A DNA stretch of 64,000 bases, taken from the NCBI GenBank assembly GCA_963556695.1, contig CAUWAG010000003.1:5518001-5582000 (forward strand), written 5' to 3'. The notes under the pieces are model-generated. The model worked only from the letters and a program-made list of their open reading frames with translations. It had not been told where the DNA came from and searched no databases. Shown one piece after another: positions 30,634 to 43,273 of this stretch (within the stretch, counting starts at the first letter, position 1; each line of letters begins with the position of its first letter). The position numbers and the translations under genes were made by a program. This DNA is from Anthostomella pinea. Taxonomy: Eukaryota; Ascomycota; Sordariomycetes; Xylariales; Xylariaceae.

Positions 30634-33600
30634 GCGCATCGCCACCCTGCGATCAGGGAGGAAGCATGGGACGCTGCGACTTATTGGTACTCCAATGCCC
30701 GCGTAGATAAGACAGTCAACTCGGACTGTGGACAATTAGGCGACTACACCCACGCTCATCCGCAGGACACAGCGTCACGCAGGTGGAGCGCGCCACTAAC
30801 ACAATACAACTGGATGTAAGCAGGACATACACACATTACTGCAAAGGGTCGGAATCATTATCAGTGTGGATCCATGTGCAGTAATGGGCTGCGCTGCTGC
30901 AGGTGTGTAGCATCGGCAGCATCATCGTCTATGGAATGCATGGAAGCATTCGTATGACCTTCGAGAAACCTGCCGCTTTTTGACGTGCCCCCCTGCCCCC
31001 CTGCCCTCTTGTACGTATTCAAGGATTCATATTGGCCACGCGGCTACCAGCAAGGTAGAAATATCAAGATTACGCCGATCTTTCCGCTCTGTTTGGCAGC
31101 GTGCATCGGACTTCACCCTCACGCGTCGTCTCGGATGGAACGCTCAGAGCCTCGTCGGGGCGGTGAACCAGCTCCTCCATGGCCCCTGCCGCCCATGCGC
31201 CCTGGTTCATGGATCTGCTGGATCTGGTGATCATGCCAGGGCGATCCCATCCATCGTCACAATGCATCGCAGGCAAGTCCGTGTGCGCGACGTGATGTCC
31301 GTGGTACATCCAGCTGTCACCACAGAGTTTTGATTGGCGCCGTTGTCGTGCATCTCTTATCTCTATCTCGTACTCGTCCAGTAACCGACGAAGTTTGGTG
31401 GAACAGTTGTAGGGGAAGGGGCTTTGCCGACTCAGCCCTGCCATGGAATACTTCTCGAAGCCTGCCTCTTTGGGGACCCTGGTATATCCTCACGAGTCAC
31501 TGCCGCACCCACTGACTCTTTTCTTATTACCGTAGCGTTCATCATACCCACCCCTTCGTGGCTTTGCCCATCCATCATGTACGGAAGCCCTTCCTATTCG
31601 ACGCCAGCTCACTTTAGCCGGCCGGCGTTGCTGTGTGCGGTGTGATAACTACTAATAAACTTACCGCGTAAGCGATGGGGACGCTGCGCTTTGCGAGTTC
31701 ATTAAACTCTGAACCCTGAAACATTGATGGCTACGTCTGTGATATGATGTGATGTGGCGTGTGATGTACGGCGACTGGCACAGCAAAATCTCTGACTGTC
31801 AGCTCGGCTCGAGATCGACAAAGGAGGAGTTTCTGCGAAGTGGAAAAACGGAGTCATAGCTCACTGGGGAGCCAGATAGAGATGGCGGCGCTTGCATGTG
31901 GGAAGAGGTTTGGTGTGCGCGAGTCTTGGGGTTGGATCGGATTCCGGTGATGGGCCACTGACTGGCCACTGGCCTGCTTGCTGTCTGATATAAATCGACT
32001 TCTAGGGAGAATGGATGGGATTGGGGATTCGTTCTATGTACCTATTTGGCTCGAATGCAGGAAGGCCCCTTGGGACTCTCTCTACATAGCACCACCTCCC
32101 GCGAATATTCTGCCAACGGGTGGTATCCTTCTGTCACTACCTAGATAGTGGACCGCTTGTCACGTCCCACCGCCCCTGAGGCCATGGCGGATGCTGCTTC
32201 GCAGCATCCAGCAGACCTTGAACACTGCAACCAACCAACCAACCATCCTTCTGTCACATGGGCGTGAGCAGGGCAATGTCGATCAGATCATCGATTCACT
32301 GTGACACCGCGCTTCGCCCTCCGAGGCGTCCACCTTGCCAAGATCGAAGGCTTCTAGAAGGCTTCTGGAAAGCTTCTAGCGCTGTCGCACATGCAGCCTT
32401 GGCGGCCTGACGCTGACCTGTTCCTTGCAGGGCTCGGGCTGATCGGCAGCTTTGCTACTGTACTGGTACTGTGTGCGGTAGGACTCAAAGTGACGTCGGG
32501 ACGGTTCGTCTTGTGTTCCGTGGCTCTCGATGCCTAATAAGTGTGGGGTGAGTGCTACAGCATAGTAATTGGGGGTTCAGTGGCCAGGTGTCATCAAGCT
32601 ACCTTAGGTGCTCTGTACGACATGTGTGTCACACTTGCTGGCGAGTTGGAGTCCGGATTCGTTACTGGTGCGTGCCAGATGAAGGTGCGATTGACTGCCC
32701 ATGTCACTGTGAGTGACCTGGCCGACGATCACTTCATACTGACGACGGCAACTAGGTAGGTACGGGGGAACGGGGGAACGGGGGGTGAAGAGTGGGGTTC
32801 CCCATATCGCACGCATTCTGTGTAAACTGCAGGGCAGGTGTACGTTTAAATCTTTAGCAAGTGACGACTGCGTCGCTCGTACCCGACATTTCCCGACTTC
32901 CGCCTCGATTTACTCTAGTCAGTCTCACTTCTTCAGCTGGCAACAACATACCAGCATCCGACCCCATCATCGTTTCGGAGGCGGAGTTACACCACCGTCT
33001 TCATCGTGCAACCTGCATGTTGGCAAAGGAAACTTCCGGATCGTCTTCAGCTGAACGCTGAACGCTAGACCCGCCACGGGCGCCGTTGAGTCGACTCTTG
33101 ACAGCTTCGGTGGGGTGGACAATGGACATGGATGATGGGACTCGGCTCCGGCAGGGGAGCGATCATCAACATCTTCATCACCTCCCCCTTTGTACTGATG
33201 GACGGAGCCGCGTAGCGAGTGCTACTGTACACAGCCTCTTTTCGCTATCACGGAGGAGCTCTTTGCATCTACTGCAGCCTCCAGAACGCCGTGGACCACT
33301 CAATTCCACAGAACGTGTTTCGGATGCTCTGAAGATCCTGTGGTGCTGCTGCTGTTGCCGTGATTCCAGCAGCATCCAGTAGCATCATTGCTGAATTTCA
33401 GCATGTGTGTGTGGGCAAGGCCCGGATTGCTCAGCTTGCTGTGTCTGTCGGTGAGCCCAATCGTCCTTCGGCCAGGCAGCATGCTTGATTCACCCACACG
33501 CCCATTATCCATTCGCTTTCGACTCTCGACACCAGCATTGCATCACAACAAAGCACCGTCTCAGTCTAGCTGCCAGACCGAGCTGTTGGAGGAAGCGCAC

Positions 33601-35455
33601 GCAAATGGAAAGCCACTCCGTCATGTTGAAGTCCTACAAATATGTTGCTCGCCCTGTCTGCTCGTTGGGTCACAGGTGGCGAGTAACGCCCATACGAACT
33701 CTCGTTACGTGACCTTGAGAGGCCCCAATCGGGAGCTGTGCTAGCTTCGGGGAATGAAACTGCTACAGGGATCCAGCTTCATCGAGTATTACGCCTAACG
33801 GTGACGAGGGTGCAAGCTGATCTGTCTCTTGAATGCAGTCCTGTCAAACAGTCCTGTCGACGACCGAGCGGTCAAGACAAAGCAGACGCCCTGTCCACTC
33901 AGCGCCGTCCTTAAACGATACTTCCATGTATAGTGACGATGTCGCTTCCTCGAACGCCACAGCAGGGCGAGACAAAAGACCTGATTAAAGGTAGTGAGAA
34001 GCTACCATCAGTCAGTCATCTGCCACCATCCCTCGGGCCTCAGATGCTGCGGTTTCGGCCTCGACCCGGCTACGGAGTACTTGGCCAGAGACTGTGGAAC
34101 AAAGCTGTCTCACCCATGTCTTACCCGTTGATTTCGTGCCTGGCCGGGTACCACTCGAGCTGACCGTAGGAAGGGGAGGGTGACATCGTGGGATGGCAGT
34201 CGCCTCACTGCCTCGCGCTTGCCCTGCAGTGCAATGCCATCTGTGAGCTGTAGAAGCGACATGGTAGGTGCCGAGTCGCGTTACGCGGACTGAAAGAAAT
34301 TGTATGGCAAGTGACTCGCCAGCCGGGGTGCTACTGCAAATACCAGAATACATGCCAGGCACTTGTGTGTGAGCTGCATTGCACTGCGTTGCACTGCGTT
34401 GCATTGCGTGCGCAGGTGGTCAGCTTGGTGCCTTACACAGTACACGAAAGGACCCCCATCCCCGAAATGTTTACGGTTGCATTTAAGCTTGATTGCAGTC
34501 TGCAGAGCATCATGAAACGGATCGCCAAGGCTAAGTGGTCACATTGTCTGCCGGCTATGCTGACTAGGACCTGTATACAGTACTTTGAGTAATTGCCGGC
34601 AAAGGAAGCGTTTCCCAGGTATCTTCTACGATCCCACAGCCAAACAAATCGCTCACTTGATGGCCGTTTGAAGATCCATCTCCATTCGTCGACTCATGAG
34701 AGTGAGGCTACAGCACGGATCGCGAGATCTGTTCTAAAGGAATGTCTTGGCCTTGCTTGGGCTCTTCGTCACTCCCACGTCGGACGTCTATCGGTCCACC
34801 GGCTGCCACAACGACCGCGGCTCTTGCAGAACAGCTTGAGGTGTTCATTGGCCCCCATGCATTCAAGCCGCGCCAGCTTTCCCCAGGCCCAGTCCAGACC
34901 ACCCTGCATGGCGAATGTACCTTCAGCGCCGCCATCCACGGCGAGCAACGAATGACGTGTGGACGTGTCTCATCCCAGTAACTGGAGAATGAAAAGCTGT
35001 TCATCTGCTAACAAGTACCTAGGTATGTGATGGTCGGGCAGTAATAGGATAGCCTGAAGGACATAAGATACAGGCTTTCCCACCAGCATTTTTCAAGTCG
35101 GATATCCATCACCAACACACTTATACAGCTTTGGATGCCACTTGATTGTGAAGATAAGAGATACATCATTCTATTATTTTCTGTACCACTCTTCAGAGGT
35201 TTCGTTGGAGGAAAGCTCAAAACACTGCGGCCACCCAATTCCGGTAGCACATCCACGACATGAGCGTTACGGTGCCCAAGCCTTCTTATTGACACGTTCG
35301 CTGGCAACACATTTCCCCAGTTCCTCCTCTGTAATACTTCTTTCATATACAGTGAGCCCATCGTTCGTCAGATAGTCTCCTGTTGCCATATTGTTGCATA
35401 CAGCTGCAACCTTAACAGCTCCTTGAGGTTTCCATCGGCACCCCACACCATCAAC
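30634..35455. other. 4.8-kb region without recognisable genes
   Basis: Open frames are short (up to 124 codons), overlap on opposite strands and have no domain I recognise. Base composition is normal, not RIP-like. Small tandem features are visible: an 11-bp triplicate AGGCTTCTAGA-like array at 32348-32380, GGGGGAAC repeats at ~32763-32785, and TTGCACTGCG repeats at ~34378-34408. The stretch may be a long promoter or leader of the gene at 35456, may hold noncoding RNA, or may hold a gene too diverged to recognise. Confidence 0.45.
32348..32380. repeat. Three 11-bp tandem units with TTC/GAA palindromes
   Basis: GGCTTCTAGAA, GGCTTCTGGAA and AGCTTCTAG follow each other directly. Each unit contains TTCnnGAA or part of it, the building block of a heat-shock element, but unit spacing is 11 bp rather than the canonical 10. 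Confidence 0.5.
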
Positions 35456-36070
35456 ATGCCTCTCACAGACAACTTCAGCGCCCAGCGTCCACCGCATCTC
35501 AACCTGACCAACATCCCGTCAGCCTCTATAGCCGGGTCCGCTGCCGAGCCGCGAACCCCTGGCGATCTCGACGTTGACCTCCAGCACACGCACCCCGACG
35601 CCGAAGATTCATACGAGCCTCAGCACTATGCCCACTCGTCTCCCTCATGCTACACCGAGAGCACGGTGACTGTCACGGGTGACACTGCCGTCCCACGCGG
35701 TGACCTCTTGTACTTCATAAACCGCGACTACGACGGTGCGGCCCAGCCCCTGACTCAGCATGCCATCGAGGCCCTCAACCACACATACAACACTGGCGCG
35801 TACACTGGTGACATCCGCGAATGGGTTCACGGCGGACAGTTCGCAGGTCACGAGCAGACCGAGCTGAGCGCTAGCATGATGGTCACCAAAGGCCCGCGAA
35901 GCCATGCCACCACGCAGACCACTGGCTCGTCCTGGACCATCGTATCGTCGGTGCCCTCGCGCTCGCACGACGACCGCACTGCCGACGCCGTGTGTGCCAC
36001 GGGCTGCAAATTCGATGATATCGCGGCTCACCCATCCGGCTCGAGCATCCTGGATGAGGACTTCTACTGA
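35456..36070 (+). CDS. Hypothetical protein, 204 aa
   Basis: A single open frame from ATG 35456 (context TCAACATGCC) to TGA, with codon use like the real genes nearby. The product is acidic and Ser/Thr/His-rich. It has a middle segment DLLYFINRDYDGAAQPLTQ, HAIEALNHTYNTGAYTGDI and a tail ending SSILDEDFY. No signal peptide or membrane span is visible and I do not recognise the family. It is preceded by the 4.8-kb gene-free stretch. The frame is long and uninterrupted enough to be probably real. Confidence 0.55.
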   Translation: MPLTDNFSAQRPPHLNLTNIPSASIAGSAAEPRTPGDLDVDLQHTHPDAEDSYEPQHYAHSSPSCYTESTVTVTGDTAVPRGDLLYFINRDYDGAAQPLTQHAIEALNHTYNTGAYTGDIREWVHGGQFAGHEQTELSASMMVTKGPRSHATTQTTGSSWTIVSSVPSRSHDDRTADAVCATGCKFDDIAAHPSGSSILDEDFY

Positions 36071-37699
36071 GCGGCGGTCTTCCATAAAAGCCTGGAGGGA
36101 GGACGAAGACGGCGACGATAATTGCACTGATTGTACGATGATGCTAAACGGCCGTCGTTAGAGGCGTACGGCCTGGACTGGATTTGGCGAAGGATTCGGC
36201 GGCGGGAGGCGTTACCTTACCTTATGTTTGTCATTCACCTAAGTATTGGGCACTCGGCTTGGGCTTTTTCCCCTTTCCCAAAAGAAAACAACATCATCCC
36301 GGCGGAATTTTCCATGCATTTTCAAGTCCATCTTTCATGTACCGGCGGCCGCAAAAGAAACATGAGAAGGGAGGCACCAGTTCGGATGGCATTCTGATCG
36401 AAGACGTGGTCTTTGCCCACGCAGCACTTGCTTTTTACTTCCTGTTTAGATATTACGAGCATGACTCGGTCCCCATAGCTGCAATGAACTGATCTCATTT
36501 ATGCACTTCACTTCACCAGCCCATGCCTTCCACTCGAAGATGACGACGACTGGGCTCGAGTCGGGACATACGGGCACGTGGGATGATCTAGACCTTGTCC
36601 AACGACTTCGCCTCACCCACCCCGCGCTGCTACCCTGTCGATCTCTTTTAGGAGCCATCTCCATCAGCGTCTTGCTGTCACGCCACAGCTCGTGGTGGTG
36701 TGTCATTCCCTCTGCTACATTCACGACGCCCAGACCTGGGAAGATATATAGTATGTGTGGGACACGATGAAAGCTTAGCATGCATACGTACCTGATCTCA
36801 CCTCAGCTCGGTTCGCTTGCACCCATCATATACCACACATTCAATCACCCACCCACTCTTGTTACCCCAACTCTTCCGCTCAATCTTTGGACCCAGGTAA
36901 TCTACCACATCCGGGGTTACTGCAGCCAAGGTCGTATTCGCTTCGCCCACACCTTGCGAGCGAGCGGGGAGCTCTCTTCTCCATTTTGCACTCTCATTCT
37001 AGCCTCCATTCTCAGCCTCCATTCTCCAACGATAACCGGAGCCCAGCGAATATTTCATTCCATCCGCTCGGCAAGCCGCACGGTCGGGCCCCACAGATGC
37101 GCGTAAACCTGGTTCCGTCTGGCCTTATAGTAGCAGACGTTCAGAGCATGGATTTTGGATTGCAGATTCTCCCTCGTGGGGGTAATTGCGGTTCAGCCTG
37201 TTATCGCCAGCTAGCCTGGCTGGCTGGTGGTTCGATGATGCCGACGCACGCTGACGCCGGTCGATGTCGATGGAGCTTCTTCTCCAAGTCTGCAAACCCG
37301 GAAGCCTGGTTAGCGATTGGGCGCGACTACACGGTACTGTAGACCGTGTTTGCGATATATGAGAACGGCACCCACTTCATGTTGCAGGACGGCACTGGCG
37401 CTGCAGCAACTGTACCTGCACCTGCAGCGAACGTAGGGGGATGGGCGAGCAGCATATCTACTCCGTAGTATCTGATGGGAATGCCGAGTTCTTGGGTGTC
37501 GTCGTCCATTGTTCCATCTGCCTTGCCCGTGAGAAGGTTTTCCCGTCCCGCGGTACATAGCCGCGATGTACAGCAAGCGAGGACCCAACACCGCGGCTCC
37601 GCACCGTCATGGCGCCCGCCACTTCTCCTTCTTCTGCTCAACTGCGCCCAAACCCTCGCCGACAACGCCACAGGAAAAGGGAAGAGGGAAGAGGCACTG
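36071..37699. other. Gene-free region
   Basis: No recognisable gene. A 139-codon minus-strand frame (37327-37746) overlaps the 5' part of the SGNH relic and has no domain I know. Confidence 0.45.
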
Positions 37700-38734
37700 A
37701 GTCGACAGTGGGGCCACGATGCCGCCGCGGCGATCGTGGGTGACAAGCATCATGCACGGGCGCGGGTCGACGAGCAACCTGCATAACCGCTGGACCGACG
37801 TCCTGGCGGCTGGGCTGCGGTTGCGTGCTGAAAAAGGCGGCGGATGGCCGTCGGGTTATGCATGATGGGTTGGGGCCTAATGCTCGTGAGTATTGCGTCT
37901 CCTGTTTCATCACATCCCCTTTGCCAGCCCTGTCAATAAGACTGACGCCGTTCCCTGTCTGGCTATTCCTGAGTCTTCGTAATCTGGTTCGGGAGATGGA
38001 CTGGACTGTGCTGGACCCTTCCTTCCTGGGTGAGTGTCTACCAGCTAATTAATTCAAGAGCCCGCTCGTAGTGAGCCGGGTCGAGCGAGATAGTCATTTC
38101 GCAGCCGGGGCGTGCGCTTCGCGATGGTGTATGAAGGCGTCAACAATATCGGGACGCGGCTCATCGCGGCGATCGAGCAGATGATCACGCGGATGCAGGC
38201 CTTCGGCATCCCCGTGTTCAGGTGTACGAGTATGTGATTTCCCTCCTAGTGGGCTCTTGAGGTTCTTCTTTCCGGCCTTCTTCCGTCTTATACTGTTCTA
38301 CCAGCTTGTCGAGGATGTCGTTGTAGCAAACCCGGCGGAGGGCCCAAGGGGTTTCGAAGGAGCATGGTCCGGCTTCGAAGGGGTTCGTTGCACCCGGTGC
38401 TGCCTCGTATCCCCAGGTGTTGCACGAGAATCTCCTGGCTCCTGTCCTGCAATCACCACTTTCAGCGAATCCGGCCAGGCCAGACCTACACAAACGCTGA
38501 GCGCGACCGAACCCACCAGAACGTCAATGCATGGATCCGCTCCAGCGGCCGCTTCGACGGCGTCGTCGACTTCGACGCCGCGGTGTGGAACAGCTCGCAG
38601 CCGGACATGCTGCGGACCGAGTATGACTCGGCGACTATCTGCACCTAAACCCGGCGGGCTACGTCGTCATGGGCGAGGCGGTCGACCTGGGGCCGTTCGA
38701 GCGATTTGCCGCCGGCGTGGACAGCATGGAATAG
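37700..38734 (+). pseudogene. Broken SGNH/GDSL-family esterase
   Basis: Segments of a secreted GDSL-type esterase/acylhydrolase appear in order but in different frames. They are AAAIVGD then SIMHGRGSTSN (37726-37775) around the GDS nucleophile, where one extra A shifts the frame inside the motif; AADGRRVMHDGLGPNA (~37830-37880), followed by a GTGAGT-like donor; VRFAMVYEGVNNIGTR...AFGIPVF (~38110-38222), out of frame with the preceding ISQPG by one base; TNAERDRT...VNAWIRSSGRFDGVVDF (~38488-38575); and LHLNPAGYVVMGEA to the stop at 38734. The last is shifted by a lost base exactly at the catalytic DxxH. The usual block between the GDS and GGNR regions is largely missing. At least four frame breaks make a functional product very unlikely. 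Confidence 0.82.
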
Positions 38735-39275
38735 TGAAGATAAGAGGTGGTGAGCAAAGAGATATTTCGTATCGTGATGAGGTCTTGTCAACAAGGCTCA
38801 GTCGATCGGAGCAGACGTATGCAGCGTGCCATATTTGCAGAATGGGGGACCTAGCGATGAATGAGGAGAATTTAACATCAAGGAAAGGGGGAAGGAATGA
38901 CACAGAACTGATAGTTAGGCAGTAATGGGCGAAGTTGGCCTGCGGGCGAGGCACTTTCATGTGAGCTGGCCATTCAGGCTAGACCTCGCCGCAGCTCCCA
39001 ACGAATAAACGGCCAGCAGCAATCAAGAACAAGCAGGTTGATTGGGCTGAAGAAGGAATGACATGGCACCATTCATACCAACAGTGGATCCTGGGCATAC
39101 ATATCAGCTCGATTGGTGGAAGATCAGCAGCATGACACTTTAAAATTGGTTCAGGATGACAATAGACCTTAGGCCTGTTTTTCTCTCAGGCGCCGTCGCT
39201 ATATGACTACATTATCCGAGGGAAGAGAAGCTCGGTGAAGGGCTCAAGCCTCTCTTTCGCTCACCGATATCAAGC
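38735..39275. other. Gene-free region
   Basis: Short intergenic stretch between the esterase relic and the 3' end of ERB1. Nothing recognised. Confidence 0.5.
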
Positions 39276-42200
39276 TCATGTCCACAAACGAATGCTGCCA
39301 TCGGCACCGGCGCTGACGATCCACTGCAAATTTGGTCAGTATACCTAACTACACGAAAAATGAAGACACGTGAGGGTGGTGCTGTGAGTAAAAACCGCAG
39401 ACAGGGTGTTTACAGGAAGGACCAAAGTGCATATTCGAACTGGAAATGGAAGGGGGGTGCAAATGAGGTATTAAGCATTGCTTACTGGGTTTTTAGGATG
39501 CCAATCAATATCTGTGACACCGAGCCTTTGTTTGACCTTATGCCCAGAAAGAGTCTTCAATGGCACGATCTGTGGCGCTTCCATGAGATCATTGACGACC
39601 TTGCCATGGTATATCTGAATTGTGCCGTCATCGCTGGAATCGGCCCAGATAGGATATGATCGCTGGAGTATTGGAGTCAGAACGAGATGTCTAGACAGTT
39701 CGTGTGGTAGAGGGCTGTTCCACGAAAACGTGACAGACAGATACAGGTAGGCGATCCAGAGTCTGAGGCAGAGTTGCTGTAAAGCAATAGGCGTGGGAAC
39801 TTGCTTACATGGAATTTGACAGATCGAATAGCTTGTTCGTGGAACCGCATTGTTTTGTATGGCTTTGGTGACATTTCGAGGTCATGCCAGAGTAGGCGAC
39901 GATCATACGATCCGACAACGAGATTGTCACCGGCTGAGCAAAGTTAGTCGGTGAATCCATGATGTGAAGGGCAGCAGGTGGTCCGTATTCTTACCAGGAT
40001 GTATGTCAAAGGAAGATATCCACCGGCAGCCAGGTTGAACCGTCTTAACCAGCTCCTGCCTCTGAAGATCATAGACGCGGATAGACCGCTGAAGGGCAAC
40101 GAATAAAAGTGGCTTTGATGGTGAAAAGGCGGCAGCTTGGGGTACTATCACATTCAGGTCAGCAAATGTTCATCTTACATGGTGCCATTTTTAGGAGCAG
40201 CCAAGAGACCCTCTCGTGGGTAAGAGGCCAAGGAATGTCCGCCCTCAGATAGCATGAGGATGTACTTGTGGTGTTGCTTACTTCCTGGTAGTTTCCGGAA
40301 CGGGATCTGCGTTTGGTGCTTCGACAACTAGCGAGATCAAGAGTCAGCGATATCTCTTCTAGCTTGCTTCGGAACTTTGACACCGGAGAGCCGGGCAGAA
40401 GTTTCAGACAACGTACTGTATGTATGGCCACCGCACTCCTTTGGCCACTGGGCGAGACCGTGGTGAAGAAATCACCCCGTCTATGCCAATGTATGGTCTT
40501 GATCGACGACCGCACAGTAGCCTTCAACAAGACGCCCTCGTCCTCCAGGCGGCCGCCAGGCCTTGACCACTTTGCCGGCCCATCTTTTCTGGCTCCAGCT
40601 GCAGTCGTCTGCTGCTTCGCATTCGCAGCATAACCAAAACCGGCGTCCAGCACATCTCTGCTGGCTTGTTCGACTTCCGGGTTTTCGATAGATGGAATCA
40701 TGAAGAAAATGTCCTCGCCAACAGCTGCGGATAGTATCGTGGCTTCGTGACCTGGGCGCCATCTCACCACATCCACAGGGTCTTCGCTACTGAGCTTCAC
40801 TTGCCATTGCTGTTTGCCATCTGTGAGGCCCCATACTCTCACAGTACCGTCGTCGCCACCACTGGCAAGCCATTGTCCGGAAGGATCGATAGACACCGAT
40901 CTTACTCGGCCATCATGGCCTAGATATTCGACACTCGCTATAGAAGGGAACGGCCGCAGCTCTTCCGGGCGTGGCAATTTAGGAAGCAGCGATGCCGGGT
41001 CGATGTGGAGTCTCATCTTGCGAACACGAGGCGCAAGATATAGATCCAGAGACCTAGAGAACCTCTCATATATCAACCGATCGTACGCCGGCTGCAAATT
41101 AACGTCAGTAAATGCAGAGCATTGCTAGCAAGGGCAATACTAACAGTGCGCCTCAACGATCCGTGGCTTTGGGGGAGATACTCCTTTTCTCGTTCTTCTG
41201 GATCCGCATCTTCCCACGCCTGGCGTTCAGCCTTTGTGGGGAGATATTCAGGTGGAGGGTTGTAGGACTCATCGTATCCTGGAGGGGCGGGCTTTGGAGC
41301 AGGTATATGCATGACGTTGGGTGGTCGTGGTGTCTCCTCAGCCCACAGGTCGTAATGAATTTCTTCCTCCTCCTCTCGCTCTCTCTCCCTCTCCTCCGGG
41401 GGTTTGTACGGGAGGATACGACCCTCGCGGATTGCTTTGACCAACTTCATCACTCGCTTAGCCTCGTGTTTGGAGGGCAGGAAGCGCCTCTTGGGTTCCG
41501 GAGCTGCGCTCAACGGCATTGTCTCCTCCATGCTAGTAAACCACTCGACAGTGTCGGGATAAGGATCGTAGTCCTCTTCTGGAAGCTCATTCATCTGGAC
41601 TCGCTTCAGTAGCTCCAGTTGCTCTCGACTTAGATTCAAAGCCTTCCCAGTTTCCGGGTCTGTAAGGCCGGTCCAGCCTTCAGGCACTTCGATACTTTCG
41701 AGCAAAGCATCAAGCGCTTCGCCAGTTGCTGGGCGCATAATCTTCTTGCCATTGATATCATATCCTATGTGAGGGTAGGAGTCGTAGAAGGAGAGAGGAA
41801 TATTTCCGATCTATAACACATATGAGTTAGTTGACGTTTGCACCGACGATATTGGTGTTTGAACATTCCAATCGGGCGCGTCTGCTCCCAGAGACTGAAC
41901 ATGATAGTGTAGGGTGGGCTCGCGAGTACCTACCGTGTTCACAGGTTCCTGGGCATCGGAATCGTCCGTGTCGTATACCGCTGGATCGATCTCGTCGTAG
42001 ATGTACCGAGTGCCTCCGTTGGCATCAGTCTCAATGCGGTAATTGGGGCCGTCATCTTCCTCTGCGTTGCCAAATCCGTTTGTGAGCTTCTTCTCCAAAT
42101 CTTCACCGTCTGTTGGTATGTCGTCGCTTTCTAGGTCGTCGTCCTCGGCACTGCTGTCCCCACTGCCAGCTTCAGCGTCATCGTCGAAGTCGGCGTCGGA

Positions 42201-42344
42201 TTCGTCATCGGAGTCGTCTTCCAGCAGACCCTCCAGGAGCCCGTCTCCAAACTCGTCGTCCGACTGAGCGTGATCCTCAGCAGCTGCGGCAGCGGCCTCG
42301 ACAATGGAAGCTTTGCGCTTCAGACTGGACTTTGTCGGAGCCAT
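39276..42344 (-). CDS. ERB1: Ribosome biogenesis protein ERB1 (BOP1)
   Basis: Eight exons on the minus strand: 42344-41934, 41810-41145, 41091-40417, 40327-40282, 40144-39995, 39933-39809, 39662-39486 and 39323-39276; all junctions keep frame and give 765 aa. An acidic N-terminus ([16 protein letters not shown]) leads to the BOP1 N-terminal domain ([51 protein letters not shown]). The C-terminal WD40 propeller follows ([56 protein letters not shown], ending [10 protein letters not shown]). Erb1 works with Nop7 and Ytm1 (PeBoW complex) in 27S pre-rRNA processing and 60S assembly in the nucleolus. The intron load (53-162 bp each) is high for the window, and the 46-bp fourth exon is small. Confidence 0.95.
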
Positions 42345-43273
42345 TGGCTTGGTGATAGTCGCCGAGCGACTCGTAGTCCTGCTTCAGATAGTTTCGCCGT
42401 TATTGTCGATGTGTTGGCCTGTTTGAATAAGCAGTTCACCGAGGGGATCTTGAATGCCCGGGCCGAATATGTCTACGGGGTCAGCTGAAGTCTTCGAAGA
42501 TGTAAGCAAAATCGACTTTTTTTTTGCTGGGAAGATCTGAGGTGGGGTGGCAGAATCTTGAAAAAAGTTGACCGCCTTCCCTTATCGCTCAGCCAGCTTA
42601 TCCCGACCCACATCAGCTCCGGGCCACCCCTTCTCTCCCTTCTCGAGGATCCGACAATCCAACTTCTTCCCGAGGTTATCCTCGTTTCAAAAAGAATGGC
42701 GAACAATACATATTCATTCTGATGATGGGTCTTGCTCTGAATGAAGGCGCAATTATCTGTTGCAGTGTCCAACCAGGCATCGTCTGCACTGCTTACGTAT
42801 CTCTTCTTCGCTTGTTACTTGGACGCCTACTTCAAACTCAACCTTGAAGCCACTTCCATTAGGTATGGAGTTTGGGGTAGCCGTATCGATTGCGATACCC
42901 AATTACCCTGACAGGACCTGATACTCTGATCCTCGTATTCAAGGGGCATGTCTGGAACATCAATCAAGGTATCACCTTGAGTTCGAAGCGGTCGTACTAC
43001 TCCAGTGAAGTAGGGCAAGGCAAACATGAAGTCACATATCCTTGGACACACTTTTGAGTTCCCTAATGACTACTATCACTCAGTCATTCCTATGCAGAGT
43101 TGTTGCGGATGTTGAAGCCGCATACGCTCGACTGGCGTCCGCGGCTTCGTCATCCGTACGCAGCTGCCATGAAGATTCGCAAAGCGGCCACTGCACGTTT
43201 GGTGTAAGGCCGCCTTCTGTCCTCGAATCCAGCCTCAGAGAAGTGTATCTTTATTCTTATGATCGGGGGGCAG
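42345..43273. other. Gene-free region
   Basis: Upstream of ERB1 and downstream of the rhodopsin-like gene. No coding sequence recognised. Confidence 0.5.

Noticed and set aside
31070..31444. 124-codon minus-strand frame in the 30.6-35.4 kb gap
   Set aside because: Overlaps plus-strand frames of similar length and has no family features or coding-like composition.
37327..37746. 139-codon minus-strand frame ending in CNMKWVPFSYIANTVYSTV
   Set aside because: Overlaps the esterase relic on the opposite strand; no known domain and no independent evidence of coding.
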